This document shows positions 21,435 to 34,000 of a stretch of DNA of 64,000 nucleotides, in pieces; within the stretch, counting starts at the first letter, position 1; every line of letters starts with the position of its first letter. Made by a program: the position numbers and the translations under genes. The notes beneath the pieces were generated by a model that had not been told where the DNA came from, did not search any database, and saw only the letters and a list, made by a program, of their open reading frames with translations. The stretch is from Phoronis australis (lineage: Eukaryota; Phoronida; Phoronidae), in NCBI GenBank assembly GCA_002633005.1, contig NMRA01000826.1, forward strand, positions 1,790-65,789. The letters run 5' to 3'.

Positions 21435-21973
21435 TGTGACGACACCACAGGCCGGGCAATCCGGATTAAAGAAAACACCTTGATTCTGTGTCACATATAT
21501 ACGTTTACTTAAAGAACAACAAAACTACAATCAGCGAGATATCAAAATCTACCAAACATGACTCTGCATACAGGATAACATTCCACTCTAGCTAAACAAA
21601 AAACTTATAAACAGCAACTAAACTAGCAGTTAAGTCAGACTAAACAGAGTAAGCAACTCACTGACCAAATTCTAGTTACTGGATTTACACAGTATAAGAG
21701 AAAACAAAATAACAAAATTTCAACTTACAGAATGTGAAGCCCTGTGGCTGCCAAACCTAACATCTGTCTCACAAGACTGTCAGAACACTAATGCAGCGGC
21801 TGTGCACCACACCCATGGTCAATCTGAGTACATCTCCATAACAATGGTTCAAAGACAATAGCTCAATGAAAATGTAAGAGCACGTGTGTCACTCTACAGG
21901 AAGTAGAGAAGACACCTGGTGGCCACACTACAAACTACATAAACAAAACAAACCCTGGCTTAGTGAACTAACA
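21435..21973 (-). repeat. BEL/Pao LTR, 3' LTR in element orientation
   Basis: 539 bp, TGTGACGACACC ... TGAACTAACA on the + strand. It differs from the other LTR at four sites by eye (near 21483, two near 21511-21517, and 21963). The inner edge abuts TCCTGGCCCC, whose reverse complement GGGGCCAGGA is a weak polypurine tract. Confidence 0.95.
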
Positions 21974-22082
21974 TCCTGGCCCCAATGAGACTCTGCTCAT
22001 TAAAGCAATAATACTTAGTCAACATCACAAACATAATCACCACTGTCCACAAACTGTCCATATGTGAAACAACAGTCCGCTA

Positions 22083-23105
22083 TCACAATGTACTCTCAAG
22101 GAAACACAACTTGGTGATCGGTCGTCGATAGAAACGAGTTTTAGCACGTACATCAACTTGACGAACCCGTCCTTACTTGTCGGGATACACCTGCTCAACA
22201 ACACCCATTGGCCACTGACATCTGTGCACGTTCGTGTCTACCATCAATACAATGTCACCAATCTTCAAGTTCCGCCTTGGGGTCGTCCACTTCTGTCGAA
22301 GCTGAAGAAGCGACAAATACTCTCGTCTCCATCTCTTCCAGAACTGTCCAGCTAAGTATTGCGCCTGACGCCATCTACGCACACTGTAGGGGGCGGTCTC
22401 ATCAAAAACCTCAGACGGCATGGAATCACTGGGTCGCAAAAGCAGCAAATGATTTGGAGACAGAGGCTCTGCATCACGCGAGTCTTGACTAATTGCCGTG
22501 ACAGGTCTGGAGTTCAGTATGTTCTCTACCTCCGTGATGACAGTAGATAATACTTCGTCGTTAACAACTTGATCCTTCACCAATGCAGAGAAGATCTTCT
22601 TAACCGACTTCACGAGGCGCTCCCAGATTCCACCCATGTGGCTCTCAAGAGGAGGGTTGAAATTCCACTCTATCCCACGTTGAAGAAGCTGGTCATGAAT
22701 CCTATGTTGGTTAAACGAAGCCAAACATTCCCGAAGTTCACGCTCAGCACCAACGAAGTTACTACCATTGTTGCTGAAGATAGCCTCGGGAACACCTCTG
22801 CGATTCGTGAATCTTCTCAGTGCGTTCAAGAAACTGTCAGTGTCAAGAGTATGGCTCACTTCCAGATGTGTTGCACGAACTGCCAAGTCTGAAAATAGGC
22901 AAATGTAGCGCTTAACATACTTTCTGCCCTGTTTAACAATAATGGGACCCAAGTAATCAACCCCAGTATTGGTGAACACAGGATTGTCTGGAGTCACTCT
23001 GGCTGCAGGCAGATCTGCCATGATCTGTTCTCCAACGTTACTGTTCCGCTTCTTGCAGTCAAAACACTTTCCCACCATATGTCTTACTCTAGCGCCACCT
23101 TTCAA
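22083..23105 (-). pseudogene. BEL/Pao integrase core and C-terminal domain
   Basis: Frame 23105 to 22173 shows the integrase catalytic region: first Asp in TGVDYLGP, a second-Asp position mutated to Asn (FSNNGSNF where family members have Asp), and the Glu in GGIWERLVKSV. A C-terminal DUF5641-type region follows (FWKRWRREYL, NLKIGDIVLM). An in-frame TAA at 22173-22175 interrupts the tail, which stays readable (RRPITKLCFLE) to TGA at 22083. Another in-frame stop (TGA in place of Trp, just after QKY near 23106-23111) separates it from the zinc-binding part. It cannot make active integrase as it stands. Confidence 0.9.
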
Positions 23106-23108
23106 TAC

Positions 23109-23507
23109 TCAATATTTCTGACGTACATCAGTCCAAGTCGCACCAGCACCCATATGGCCTACTAGTCTATGATGATGCTCAATCAACAGTCGTGTCACAT
23201 TACCTTCATATGGTAGAATCAATGGATGCTTCACAGTATCAGACACAGGGGCACCACGAAGTCTGCCGCCCACACGCATCTCACCATCTTTCAGAACAGG
23301 GTTCAACTTTAACAGCTTACCCTTGACTGGCCTACCACCCTTCAAAGTCTGAATTTCAGTCCCGAAACTGAATTCCTGCAAAACACGTATGACCTCTAGC
23401 TCAGCAATCCTCATCTCCTGAACGGTCAGCAACAGACCCCTGGAGTTGTCTAGTCGAGGCGTTCGTCGAACTCGCTGCAACAAAAAGACTTGGACCGAAT
23501 TAGCCAT
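23109..23507 (-). pseudogene. BEL/Pao pol segment with integrase zinc-binding N-terminus
   Basis: Contains KLNPVLKDGEMRVGGRL, HPLILPYE and HHHRLVGHMGAGATW, the H2C2-type zinc finger start; its cysteines follow after the stop (GKCFDCKKR). It ends at an in-frame TGA. The codon context indicates a Trp TGG changed to TGA. It overlaps the preceding RNase H frame in a different phase, so a frameshift lies near 23450-23507. Confidence 0.85.
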
Positions 23508-24193
23508 GCTACTGCTTTCAACAAACGGTACAATGATGAAAATGAATCGAACAACTTCTGCAGGACTGATTGAGTGTTACCTTCGTGAGCAGTAGTGGTA
23601 CTGTGAACAACCCGTCTCACCTCTGGGTCATCCTCGAAGTCAGGTTCAGTGGTCAGTACGTCAGGAGGAGCAGGCCACGCTGAGGTGGTACTTTGAATTC
23701 TTGCTACTCTGTTGGCTACAAAAGTATCAAACCTGCGACTCTCATTGCGAATGTACTGAATCACTGCCGTGGAATCAGTCCAAAATGTCACATCTGCAAT
23801 AGACAAAGTCAACCCAGCTTGAATAGAATCACTAAGCCCAACTGCCAGTACTGCTGCCGAAAGTTCCAGTCGGGGAATGGTAATCGTCTTGAGGGGACTC
23901 AGTCTTGACTTTCCCATCACAAAAGCACAGGTAATTCTACCATCACAAAACAGCGCACGGAGGTAGCTCACAGCAGCATAAGCACTCATCGAGGCATTAC
24001 AAAAAGTGTGAAGTTCATACCTGATCACCTCCCCACTCATTGGTCGAAAACACCTAGGAGTGGACATCCGTTGTAGTTGGGGTAGGTCGTCTAGCCACAC
24101 CCTCCATCTCGAACGGGCTTCTCTGTCGAGTTCATCATCCCATCCAATACTTCGACGACAAAGCTGTTGAAGAATCATCTTCGCAGTCACCAA
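23450..24193 (-). pseudogene. BEL/Pao RNase H region
   Basis: Shows WDDELDREARSRW, HTFCNASMSAYAAVSYLR, IPRLELSAAVLAV and FWTDSTAVIQYIRN. These are RNase H motifs of BEL pol. The first catalytic Asp (FCDAS in relatives) is Asn here. After VARIQSTTS the text jumps to AWPAPPD, so the stretch that normally links RNase H to the next domain seems deleted. The start is not genuine: the frame continues from the RT segment through a one-base deletion in a poly-T near 24190. Confidence 0.85.
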
Positions 24194-24684
24194 AAAGGCG
24201 CAACAAAACCTAAGGGATCATAAAGAGAACTAATCATTGACAGGACCCCTCGTCTGGTCTCGCTCTTCTCCTTAACGTCAACCTGGACCCGAAATGAATC
24301 ATCAATAACATTCCACTGAATACCCAACGTGCGCTGAACAGGCAACTGATCAAATGACAAATTCTTCATTAGACTAGCACGCTCCTGCTCTGGAATGGAT
24401 GCTACCACTTTTTGATCACTGCTTAACCACTTCGTTAGACGAAAGCCTCCATGTCTCAGTAAGTTGCGTAACTGGTCAACGAGTCGAATACCCTCATCAG
24501 TAGTCTCCACTGACTTCAAGCAGTCATCCATGTAAAAATTGCTGACGAGCGTATCAACTGTGACTTGATCGTACCACCTCCTCGCCGGGTGTGAGACGTC
24601 TGGCATACCCTTCACGAATGTAACCTTCAACAACGTCAGAGTACTTAGCATGAAAAACAGAGTCTCGCTGAAAACGCTTCTCAA
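24187..24684 (-). pseudogene. BEL/Pao reverse-transcriptase remnant (YMDD onward)
   Basis: Begins with readable RT only at VDTLVSNFYMDDCLKSV, then DQLRNLLRHGGFRLTKWLSS and LSMISSLYDPLGFVAPF. The part that should precede it (RT fingers and palm up to YxDD, roughly 150-180 residues in relatives) is absent. The sequence passes from RRLTPGEE in the upstream frame straight to this block in another frame. The deletion junction lies near 24575-24600. Confidence 0.85.
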
Positions 24685-25973
24685 GATAAGATAATCGGGT
24701 CCTAGCTACCTTGAAGTTGTTCTCAAAAGTCGAGTTGTCAGAACACCATGGCAAGCCCATCTCATAGTGACCGTTGTCATCCCACCTCGCAGAAGCTTGC
24801 ATGATCTTCAAGGCCTTCTTGTCTTGAACTGACATCGTACTGGTTAAATCATCAGAAAAATCAGACTTCCAGAAACGTTCAACTTGAGCCACCAAAACAT
24901 CCGCTGAACAATAGCCAACATTCGCCTCGTTGTCATGGAACTCTTCAGACAAACCTGGCCCCATCGCCGTCCACCCTAATATGGACTTAATGGCATATGG
25001 TTGTCTGCTTCCTCCTCGCCTCTGGTCTATAACCCAAAATGCTTCGGGAACATTAGCACCAAGGAGCAAAGCAACCTTATCGTTTCCTGTAGACGGATAT
25101 GAAAATTCAAGATCTTTTAGATAATCATACCTCCCGATCGCTTGGGATGATGGAGCAGAACAGCGAATAGGCATATTCACAACAGTGGTCACGGGTACAC
25201 CAAGTCTATCGCCTCCCATCATGGAGCTCACTATAATAGTCCCTCTTATGCATGGCATGCAACTGTCACCATTCATAGTTGTCATGTTGAGCGTCGACTG
25301 ATCCCCCACTAATCCTATTTTGTCTGCAAGCTGACTGGTACACAATGAAACATCACTACCAGCATCAATTAAAGCAAGAGCCTCAACTTCACCCTTAGGA
25401 CCAGACACCATCACTGGCAAAACTCTGAGAAACACGCTTCCTTTGTCATTAAACAAGTTTACCTGACCCACGTTGGATGTCTGTGGACCATTTGATGCTG
25501 GGTTGGAGTTCCAACCAGAATCCTGAGCTTGGCTGGCAAGTGGAGGAGCACCTGGGGTAAGACCACTACGTGATGCACTGTCATTGTGCTGAACACCTAT
25601 AGGATGAAGAAGAGCATGGTGTTTTCTATTACACGTAGTACGTGATGGCTTCACAACGCAACCTCTAGCCAAATGATTGGGTATCAAACAGTTATCACAC
25701 AACCTATGTGACCTTGAAACCTTACGCCGATCTTCTACTGACATCTCGATAAACTTAGGACAACTTGACAAAATGTGACCTTCACCGCAATGAATACAAC
25801 TCAAACTTGAGTGATCTGAAGAACGGTTACTAAACTTGTTACTTGAAGTTGCCAAAGAGGTTGACGCTTTAGGTTTACTAGCAGTGCTAACACGCTCTTG
25901 ATTCAAGGAACGATCATAGACTGTAGAACCAACCATGGCAACTTCTCTGACAAAACTCACCATATCGCTTAGA
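24554..25973 (-). pseudogene. BEL/Pao gag C-terminus, zinc knuckles, aspartic protease and RT N-terminus
   Basis: After the solo-LTR junction: LSDMVSFVREVAMVGSTVYD (gag end), zinc-knuckle-like CIHCGEGHILSSC and CDNCLIPNHLARGC, the CNRKHHALLH motif, then protease ALIDAGSDVSLC (DAGS active site) and an RT N-terminal part ending RRLTPGEE. The reading frame is open to 24554, but the last codons after PGEE are out of frame past the RT deletion. The first 11 codons of the open frame (from 26011) come from the inserted solo LTR, not from gag. Confidence 0.9.
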
Positions 25974-25978
25974 GTTGG

Positions 25979-26821
25979 TGTTGTGTTTATGTTTACGTTA
26001 GAATCGGGCATGTGACTACAGCTGATGGGATGAGTGCAGTGTGTGGGTTGATGACTCTAGGAAACATGGCTTATTATGTAATAGTGTTACTCATATAGTT
26101 CCGTGCAGCAGTTGTAGTGATTTCTATGTATAATTGGATATTTCCAAGAAATAACCTTTAAATATGGCCATGTTCGTAGTACAGCTATTCATTGACAAGA
26201 GAATTCGGTGACAAATTTGGTAAGGGTAAGTAAAATCATGAAAAGAGAGTAGATTAGTCATAGGGTTAGAATCATATATTCTGAATGAGAAGGCATTTTA
26301 CAGCAGTTCAGAACAGAGATGTAAACGGGTTAAGACGTAGTGAAGCTGTTTATGAAGTTAATACCGATGTAGCAGGACTTTGATTCCTCCACAGAAGTAA
26401 GTAGTTGTTTACTATTATTCGTGTTGTAATTTTTAAGTAAAATAAGGTTTATTTAGAATTATTGTCAAATAGAAAGCTCAGAAATATGTTTGACTATCAT
26501 GAAAAATAGCGTGAATAAGAAATAACGAAAGTTTAAATAGTTTAATACAAGTATGTTTGAATATGATGCAGTTATCATGGAAATTAGATCAGTAATCTGT
26601 TTAGATTTACCAAAATAATAAGCTAGAAATCTTATTACGGTAACTAACGTTTATATCGGAATTATAAAGAGCGTTTGACAAGTAATTGTTATTTAGTTTA
26701 ATTAGTTTCTAATATTTTGTAATTTGTTGTTTACAGATCGAATAAACATACTATCATTTATATGATTTAAAGAGGAATCCTAGTTCTCATTGGTTTCGGC
26801 CTTGAGCCTGTCAGCGGTACA
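25979..26821 (+). mobile_element. Solo LTR inserted in the BEL/Pao gag
   Basis: 843 bp beginning TGTTGTGTTTATG and ending AGCGGTACA (TG...CA), flanked by GTTGG at 25974-25978 and again at 26822-26826, a 5-bp target duplication. Removing it rejoins gag in frame (...KDKEPT to LSDMVSF...). An AATAAA at 26741 fits a polyadenylation signal in + orientation. It is AT-rich with no coding content. LTR-retrotransposon family unknown; the ends differ from the host BEL LTR. Confidence 0.85.
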
Positions 26822-27423
26822 GTTGGCTCCTTATCCTTGGCAATCAAAGTGTACGCCTTCTTTACCCACTCTCGCTGCAGATGTTGAGGTAGAATCTTCT
26901 GAATTTGCAACAACTGGTCTACACTCGCCGCACTGCCAGCTTCCATCAATGTGAACTCTACTCTCTGCATTTCCCTGCACAACTTCCAGAGATCATCGTT
27001 GTTGTACGCAGCGATCTGTTTACGGGCACAAAGCTTTCGTAGAATAGTCGTCGACACAATGTGAGGATTCCCAAACTCAGTAGACAAAATGTCAATTGCC
27101 TTCTCGAATCCAGCAGACCCCAGCAGCACGCAGTCCTGTATAGCTTCCTTGGCTCGTCCACTGCAATACAAAAACGACAGCTTCATATTAGGGTCAGAAA
27201 ACTTCGAAGCAATGTTCGTGTTAAAACTGTGCATAAAAGTGTAGAAAGAACACGGGTCACCATTGAAAGAATCTATCTGAGGTCTAGGTAACGACATCCC
27301 CATCATGAAGCAGTGCATAAGGGCTGAAGGATCAAATGAAGCAGCAGCCGGAGGCGCAGCAGTGGGCTCACTCTCACCGTACCCCAATGTCGCATCTAGG
27401 TCAGTCTTCTCAGTTGACATCAT
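26822..27423 (-). pseudogene. BEL/Pao gag, DUF1759-type N-terminal part
   Basis: Starts with ATG at 27421-27423, 43 bp inside the 5' LTR edge. Contains LPRPQIDSFNGDPCSFYTFM, MKLSFLYCSGRAKEAIQDCV, LSTEFGNPHIV and LPQHLQREWVKKAY, the hallmarks of the gag-like DUF1759 domain of BEL/Pao. The frame runs past 26822 into the solo LTR and stops at 26767, adding about 17 foreign residues. The primer-binding site next to the LTR was not matched to a tRNA. Confidence 0.9.
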
Positions 27424-27465
27424 GAAATTCTTGAGGCAGTCACCCTCGCTGTATTCTTAAACTGA

Positions 27466-28004
27466 TGTGACGACACCACAGGCCGGGCAATCCGGATTAA
27501 AGAAAACACCTTGGTTCTGTGTCACATATATACGTTTACTGAAAAAACAACAAAACTACAATCAGCGAGATATCAAAATCTACCAAACATGACTCTGCAT
27601 ACAGGATAACATTCCACTCTAGCTAAACAAAAAACTTATAAACAGCAACTAAACTAGCAGTTAAGTCAGACTAAACAGAGTAAGCAACTCACTGACCAAA
27701 TTCTAGTTACTGGATTTACACAGTATAAGAGAAAACAAAATAACAAAATTTCAACTTACAGAATGTGAAGCCCTGTGGCTGCCAAACCTAACATCTGTCT
27801 CACAAGACTGTCAGAACACTAATGCAGCGGCTGTGCACCACACCCATGGTCAATCTGAGTACATCTCCATAACAATGGTTCAAAGACAATAGCTCAATGA
27901 AAATGTAAGAGCACGTGTGTCACTCTACAGGAAGTAGAGAAGACACCTGGTGGCCACACTACAAACTACATAAACAAAACAAACCCTGGCTTACTGAACT
28001 AACA
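27466..28004 (-). repeat. BEL/Pao LTR, 5' LTR in element orientation
   Basis: 539 bp, same length as the other LTR, four differences by eye. Followed on the right by TTTCGCACC, the continuation of the split family G element. Confidence 0.95.
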
Positions 28005-28062
28005 TTTCGCACCCCGGAACTCCCAAATGTAATCTGGGAGAATTTTAGGGGGCCATGGCACC
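28005..28062. mobile_element. Family G element, right half
   Basis: TTTCGCACCCCGGAACTCCC through AATTTTAGGGGG, matching the second half of the 7391-7537 copy. Confidence 0.7.
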
Positions 28063-31000
28063 ACTGGGCTGGAATTTTTGGGAATGTCTATCTTTTACTA
28101 TAAGATTCACTGGGTACTTCCTGTCTTCTAGGGGAATATCGTCTCGTTTTCTACTTTTTTGGAGTTCGTGCTTCTCTGACTGAGGTAGACCTTTTTCCAT
28201 TTCTCCAAATAGGGGACTCGTTCGAGCACATAAGTATGACAAGTCCAATACAAAATGTTATCATTTTTTATTCATTAAGCCAAAATGATTCAACCTTTTA
28301 ACATAATAAGTAACTTAAAATGCACAATACTTTACAACATTTAGCATTACAAACACTATTCAACAGCAAAAGTTTCCATGATATGAAAGTGGACATACAT
28401 GTAACTTTTAACTTGGTGACCGAATAGTGTTTTCTTACACCAGAATTTGACAAGCATGATTAAACATATGAAGTTGCAAGGAACAATAATTGGAGGCTTG
28501 AAGCTTCACAATTCAACATAGCTTATTTCTCAAATTAAGATTATTCATATTGTTGTCTTGATAACCTGAATTAAGAAGCAATAAGTGACAAAAGATGACT
28601 TGAAAGCAATTGAGACTTAAAATTTAGAAAAAATGTGAATCATTTTGTGACACCGAATCAAGCCTTGAACAACAGTTTACTGTCAAACAAAAACAATTTC
28701 AAAATTATTTCAACTATTTTTTAGCTTAGTGTAAGATCACCTGAATGGGAAAATTACAGTAAAATAATTCGAATATATCTTATATTTTTGCACAAAAAAG
28801 AAAAAATTGAAGAAAGTTCCTTTTTTGTAGCAACGTTTGTCAAAATGTATCAACGTTAAATCTTCACAAATTACGAAGTAGCCGTTTGAACATGCCTTTC
28901 AGTTCAGCAAAAGTCGCCATGTTGTCGGTGCCGCCAGAAATGAGACGAAGTCCAACGGGAATTGTGAGCACATTTATCACTTAGTGAGTAACAACTGCGA
29001 GGCTGAAATTTGGTAAACACTGTTGAATCGTTCAGAATAATAAGTAAAGATATGTCTAACTAAATTTCACCGTAATTTGTTGCCGAAAACAATTTACACA
29101 ACATTTTAAACTTGTAACTGTCCTCCAATATGGCCGACGCGATCCAAACAACTTTACACTGCTTGCCCCGATGTTGATACTTTTTCGATTTTTACTGAGT
29201 AGAATGCACTACCTTTCCGATGATAGCAAAGTACTTTTTCAAAACGAGAAAAAATTCAAAACGAAAAAAAATTGGTTCGACCCATATTGGTTCCTAGGTT
29301 CGACCGGCCTACGTAAGGAACTAAATACCAATGCTATTTAAACATACTAAGTACGCGTAACATTCCAAAAAATTCAACGACCACTAACTACAAACTATAA
29401 ATACACTACCTATGCAAACGAATCTCGAGATATTACTAATAAAACAAAATAATGAACACTTTTCGAGCAAGCGATAGCACATTCAGTTACAAGGAAAAAA
29501 TGGCGGCGTTCAGGACAAGTTCCTAAACTGATGAGCCGGAAATGTGGGTACGGAAATAACAGATGACAGCCGGTAATTATATGCTCACAAAGAAGGGCCA
29601 AATACTGTTAAAAATCGCTCCGACATTTTCTTGCGTAGTATTCTAGAGGAGGCGCCACTCTCATAAATTACCAATTTCAGCTTCCAGTTAGTGTATTGTA
29701 GCGGGTAATTCTCGCATCTATTTTACTGTTTAGTAAAACGAAAAAAACAATTTCGGCATTGAAACATTGTTCAAAGTCTTCTAGTAGTAGAACTGTTGAC
29801 ATCGTGAGTACTTTTGGCAATACTACTAGTCATGTAATTGCAAAATTCAAACTTCAGTGCCGGCTGATTTTGTCGTCTGCTTGCACCGCATAGCAGCATG
29901 TAGTTACTCCGGACAGTTTAGGATTCAGGGTTCACATACTGAGAAAATTACAAAAGCGCATTTGTGCACAACATTCTTAGGAGTATCTGTGAATGTAAAA
30001 GATACTTGTATAAAACGTTTGTTTCGGAAATTTATTAATTTTGTTCGGATTAAAAAATGCGCCTCGGCAACGATTTCACTGGTCTAACTACCGTATGTTA
30101 ATAATTAAACATTCTCAAGTGAGCAGTTCTTCCGGGACGTGTTAAGTGGCCCTTAAAAGGGCTGTTGGCATGAGCCTTAGGTATAGCGTGAAATGGTTCT
30201 TAAAAGAACGGTTGAATAATTCATCATAAATCACACAGCATACCATGTTCACTCAAGTACTGAAGATCCTCTTCAAGTTTTTATCAGGGAAGGTTGAATG
30301 AAAACAGAGAAGATGGTAATATCGATGACAGTTTTAGTTTGAACTTGATTGTGACATAAGTTAAACCAATTATGGTAAGTTAGGTAGTTTAAGGTTTACC
30401 AGAAGGATGAAATAACAAAAAAATCGGGTTTTAGTTGTATCCCAATGAGGTGAATTCCTTGTTGCACTATATTTTAAAACAGATCCAGGCATAATTAATT
30501 GTCTTGAGGAACATGTTGTATAAACAAATGTTTATTATTAATTGCTTCCATCTAATTGTTTGTGGTGACATATTGTCTAACAGCTGAAGCTGACCTCTGC
30601 TCATTCGAACAACAGTACCCAAACAGGTGACATCAGCTCTGAGACTTGCATAATGTTGACCTCGAGTTCATTGTTCGTGTAATATTATTTTGAATGAGAT
30701 TTTCTAATTTAGGCATGTACATTTTTGATTAACTATGTATATAAATATATATCCTAAATTGTTTTAACTGATTGGAGATAATACTTTTGATTGGCTTCAG
30801 CACATCTTAAGACAGGAGCAGGGGTTTCCTGTTTAAATCACTACAGTAGCTATTCGCATACATAGCCTAAAATGTAAGTTGTTCAATAAGACCTAATTTT
30901 AATTAGGTCTTAAAAGAGACCAATTTTTCTAAGAAGCATATTCCAATAAATAATTCCTATAAAAATTACGCTTTAATTCCGCAGTACCTTATTCCCAAGG

Positions 31001-34000
31001 TCAAGTTGTTTGAGCAATGCCTTACTCCAGATTCACCACTTGTAATTGCCCAACAGTTTATTGTACTAAAACGTTACGCACCATCCTGAAAGCAATTGAG
31101 ACAATGTAGATTTTCTGAATAACAGGCCATAGGCACTATTAATAGAAATGTTTCGAAGACGGCTGGTTACCTGAGCTGGAACAATACGTCAGCTCTCCTT
31201 ACGTCACTATGACGTATTCGTACCGCCTGCTTCAGGAGGCCTCAGTGGCTACAGCTGGTAGAGCTGATTCCTTTCTTCACTACGTGACGTTTGCTCTTCA
31301 CCACCTTCATTCTACATGACTTATGTTCTCCTTGGCAGGATCAAGGTGCACACACCCTCTGAAACTCTTTATCCACATGACCACTTAATTGCTCGGCTCT
31401 CATTATAATGCTCCTTATAACCTCAGAACCTTTTACTCCATTGGTATACGGTACGCCTGTTCTTACAATAGGTCAACAGATACTACAGTCTTGTCGTCCA
31501 CGTGTGCAGCTTCGAGTGGAACTTTTTGGCATTATTGGACAGGTGTTCCACCCACAGCAAACTTCAAAATAAACTTCAAAAGAACTCTGTCACGCTGCTA
31601 AACTTGGTATAAACATCTTGCCAGAAGTGTTTGGCACCTTAGTCGAATGCTTAACGCACTGTTGTCGAAGTGGCTCGTAGTTTAGGTTGACGTTATTGTG
31701 CTTAGTCGTTTTTTGTTTATTTATGAGTGAAGTTACGTGCAAATTGTGAAAATTAGACAACGTACATGGAGGCGCTATTGCATTCTAGGCCAAAATAATT
31801 TCCACGTCGATTGGTTTATTTTGAAGACTGCTACACCAGCGCAGGTGCCGTACAGAATTATGGTGACCTGTTACGAAGAAACAGGTCTCCTTGAGACAGG
31901 GTTGTTGAAGGACCATCTTTAGATAAACCACCAGCTCTTCATAAGACTTGGCCCCATTTGAGTAGACATGGAGTTACATCATGGCTGTGATGAGATTGTA
32001 AACCTACAGAGCATCGGTTCTAGCCTTACCGTTGACTACTCTGGAGTGTAACAGGTTAATACTCCGATGGCCCATGCCACCACTCCGAAAAAACAGCTAC
32101 TTCGAAGGTCATCTACTCCGAAAAAACACCGTTACTACGAATTTTTACTCGATCTTCCTAAATTTTCTCAAAATTTCACGAATGATTTTTTAATTTGTTA
32201 CTAAATAACAAAATACCCACACGAAAATATATTTGGACAATGAAGTCCAATGAATTTTTTCTGCCATTATTACTGTCTTTGTAGTTATTAAGTCTTGTAT
32301 CCTATCTTCTTTGAAGTTCACTTGATCGAGAGAGAATGTATCATATGCGCTCACAAAAGGGAGTGGCTCGGAGAGCTCGAACGAGTCCCCCATTTGGCGA
32401 AGTGGGCAAAAACGTTCGCCTCAAAACCACAAAAAGTCTGAGAAAACGAGACAAACGTCCACTAAAAAGGCGCGAATGCACAATTCATGGCCCTGAAGAT
32501 GATATCTCGTTTTTTAGTCCCATGTCTTTTTGTTTGTAAAAAGTCTACATTGCTAAAAACTCGAGCCCCCCATATTTTAGACTGGGTGCGCGCACGTATT
32601 AGGTATACATGTATGTAATAGTGAGCAGAAGGCTGCCAGGCATTTTTGACCTTTGACCTCTGGTGTGACCTTGAAAATGAACCCGTATTAATACAATAAC
32701 ACCAGAAATGGACTCCCCATCACAGCAAATGGTATAAACAATGTATTACATGACCCTGTTAGTCATCAAGTTGAAAAAAACAAAGTTGGTCGAAATCCAA
32801 ATTGCCGGAAACCGCCATTTTGAATTGCCAAAAATGCTCAAAGTTGCACTAAGTGCAACCAAGCTAATTTTGTTCACCTGATCATAGTTAATATATTTCA
32901 ACAAAAAAAATTTACAGTAATCAACATTGCAGGGTTCACTATGGGAGCTATTGGGCTGGCTACTAGACTATGACTAGCTTAGGTACGATTTGTGTGTAGC
33001 TCTACCCATGTTCCATGCCTTAACAGGGTTGGACACAACGTCCCAGTTCTATGGAAGAGGGACGAAAACAGCATGGGAGACATGAAAAGCTTACCGTGAT
33101 GCTACTCGGGCATTCTCGTGCCGGCAATCAATTCCTTTCAGCAACTCACCGTCGACAGTCAGGAATTCAAAACAATTGAGACATTTACATGTTTTATTTA
33201 TAATCGAAAAGTCAAAACCAGCCAAGTCAATATTTTATGAAAGGAGCTTTTCCAACCAAAAGTTCAGATCATGCCAAATTTATCGCCTACCCAATCCTCT
33301 CTGATAAAGCAAGTTAACAAATGCTTGTATCAAGCTGGCAGTCTGATGCCCATCCTCGGGAAACGAAGTTCATAGAGGTTTGGATGGCAGAGAGACAAGG
33401 GCGAACAATGGACACCTTACTGGATAGATATGCCTGAAATCTCCAAAACTGGTCAGCAGCTCATGGTTGCAAGAGCATACCAGTATGGGGCAAGAGATAT
33501 AAATTAAAAGTAATTCCTTAGCATGCACAACACATGGCAAATACCGGGGAACATGTCAGTAACATGGTTTGTTATGGACCAAAGGAACAGATGATATTGT
33601 TAATTGAATTCTGTGGTCTACAATGACAATTTGAGATTAATCTATTTTATTGTGCTGATATTATAAGCAGATGACAATCGGATTATATGTAGACAGGAGC
33701 TAGAAAAAGCATACTAACGACATTTTTGAAAGCTGGCCTCTGAGTTTTTGGTAGTCTGTCAAGTTTTATGCATATATTGGTCTCTTTATCATAACATCTA
33801 CTGAATTTTCATAGTTGTACAAATTAATGATAAATCTAATAAATTTTTGGTAAGAAAACCTATTTGTTGTTGCATTATTAGTCTTGCACCAGATCAAAAT
33901 AGATGATTTTGTTATAGTTGGTTAGTTAAATTTTGGCGGCCATATTGAAATTATGCAAATGAGGGGTCTTAATATTATGAGGAAAAGATATTGCGATGTC

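Larger units (their letters stand above)
21435..28004 (-). mobile_element. BEL/Pao LTR retrotransposon, recent but defective, minus strand
   Basis: 6.57 kb between two 539-bp LTRs with TG...CA ends. Minus-strand frames give, in order, a DUF1759-type gag, zinc knuckles, aspartic protease, RT remnant, RNase H and integrase, the order of BEL/Pao. Left flank ...ATTCG and right flank TTTCG fit a 4-bp exact (TTCG) or 5-bp imperfect target duplication inside a family G element. The LTRs differ at four positions by eye. The body is inactive: RT core deleted, frameshift at a poly-T near 24190, two in-frame stops, two catalytic Asp-to-Asn changes, and a solo LTR inserted in gag (25979-26821). Confidence 0.95.

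Noticed and set aside
22158-22892. Plus-strand frames over the BEL integrase, up to 107 codons
   Set aside because: Antisense shadows of pol.
25979-26820. Intron in the BEL gag between EPT and LSDM
   Set aside because: Ends do not give GT...AG in phase on the minus strand; TG...CA ends with a 5-bp GTTGG duplication explain it better as a solo LTR.
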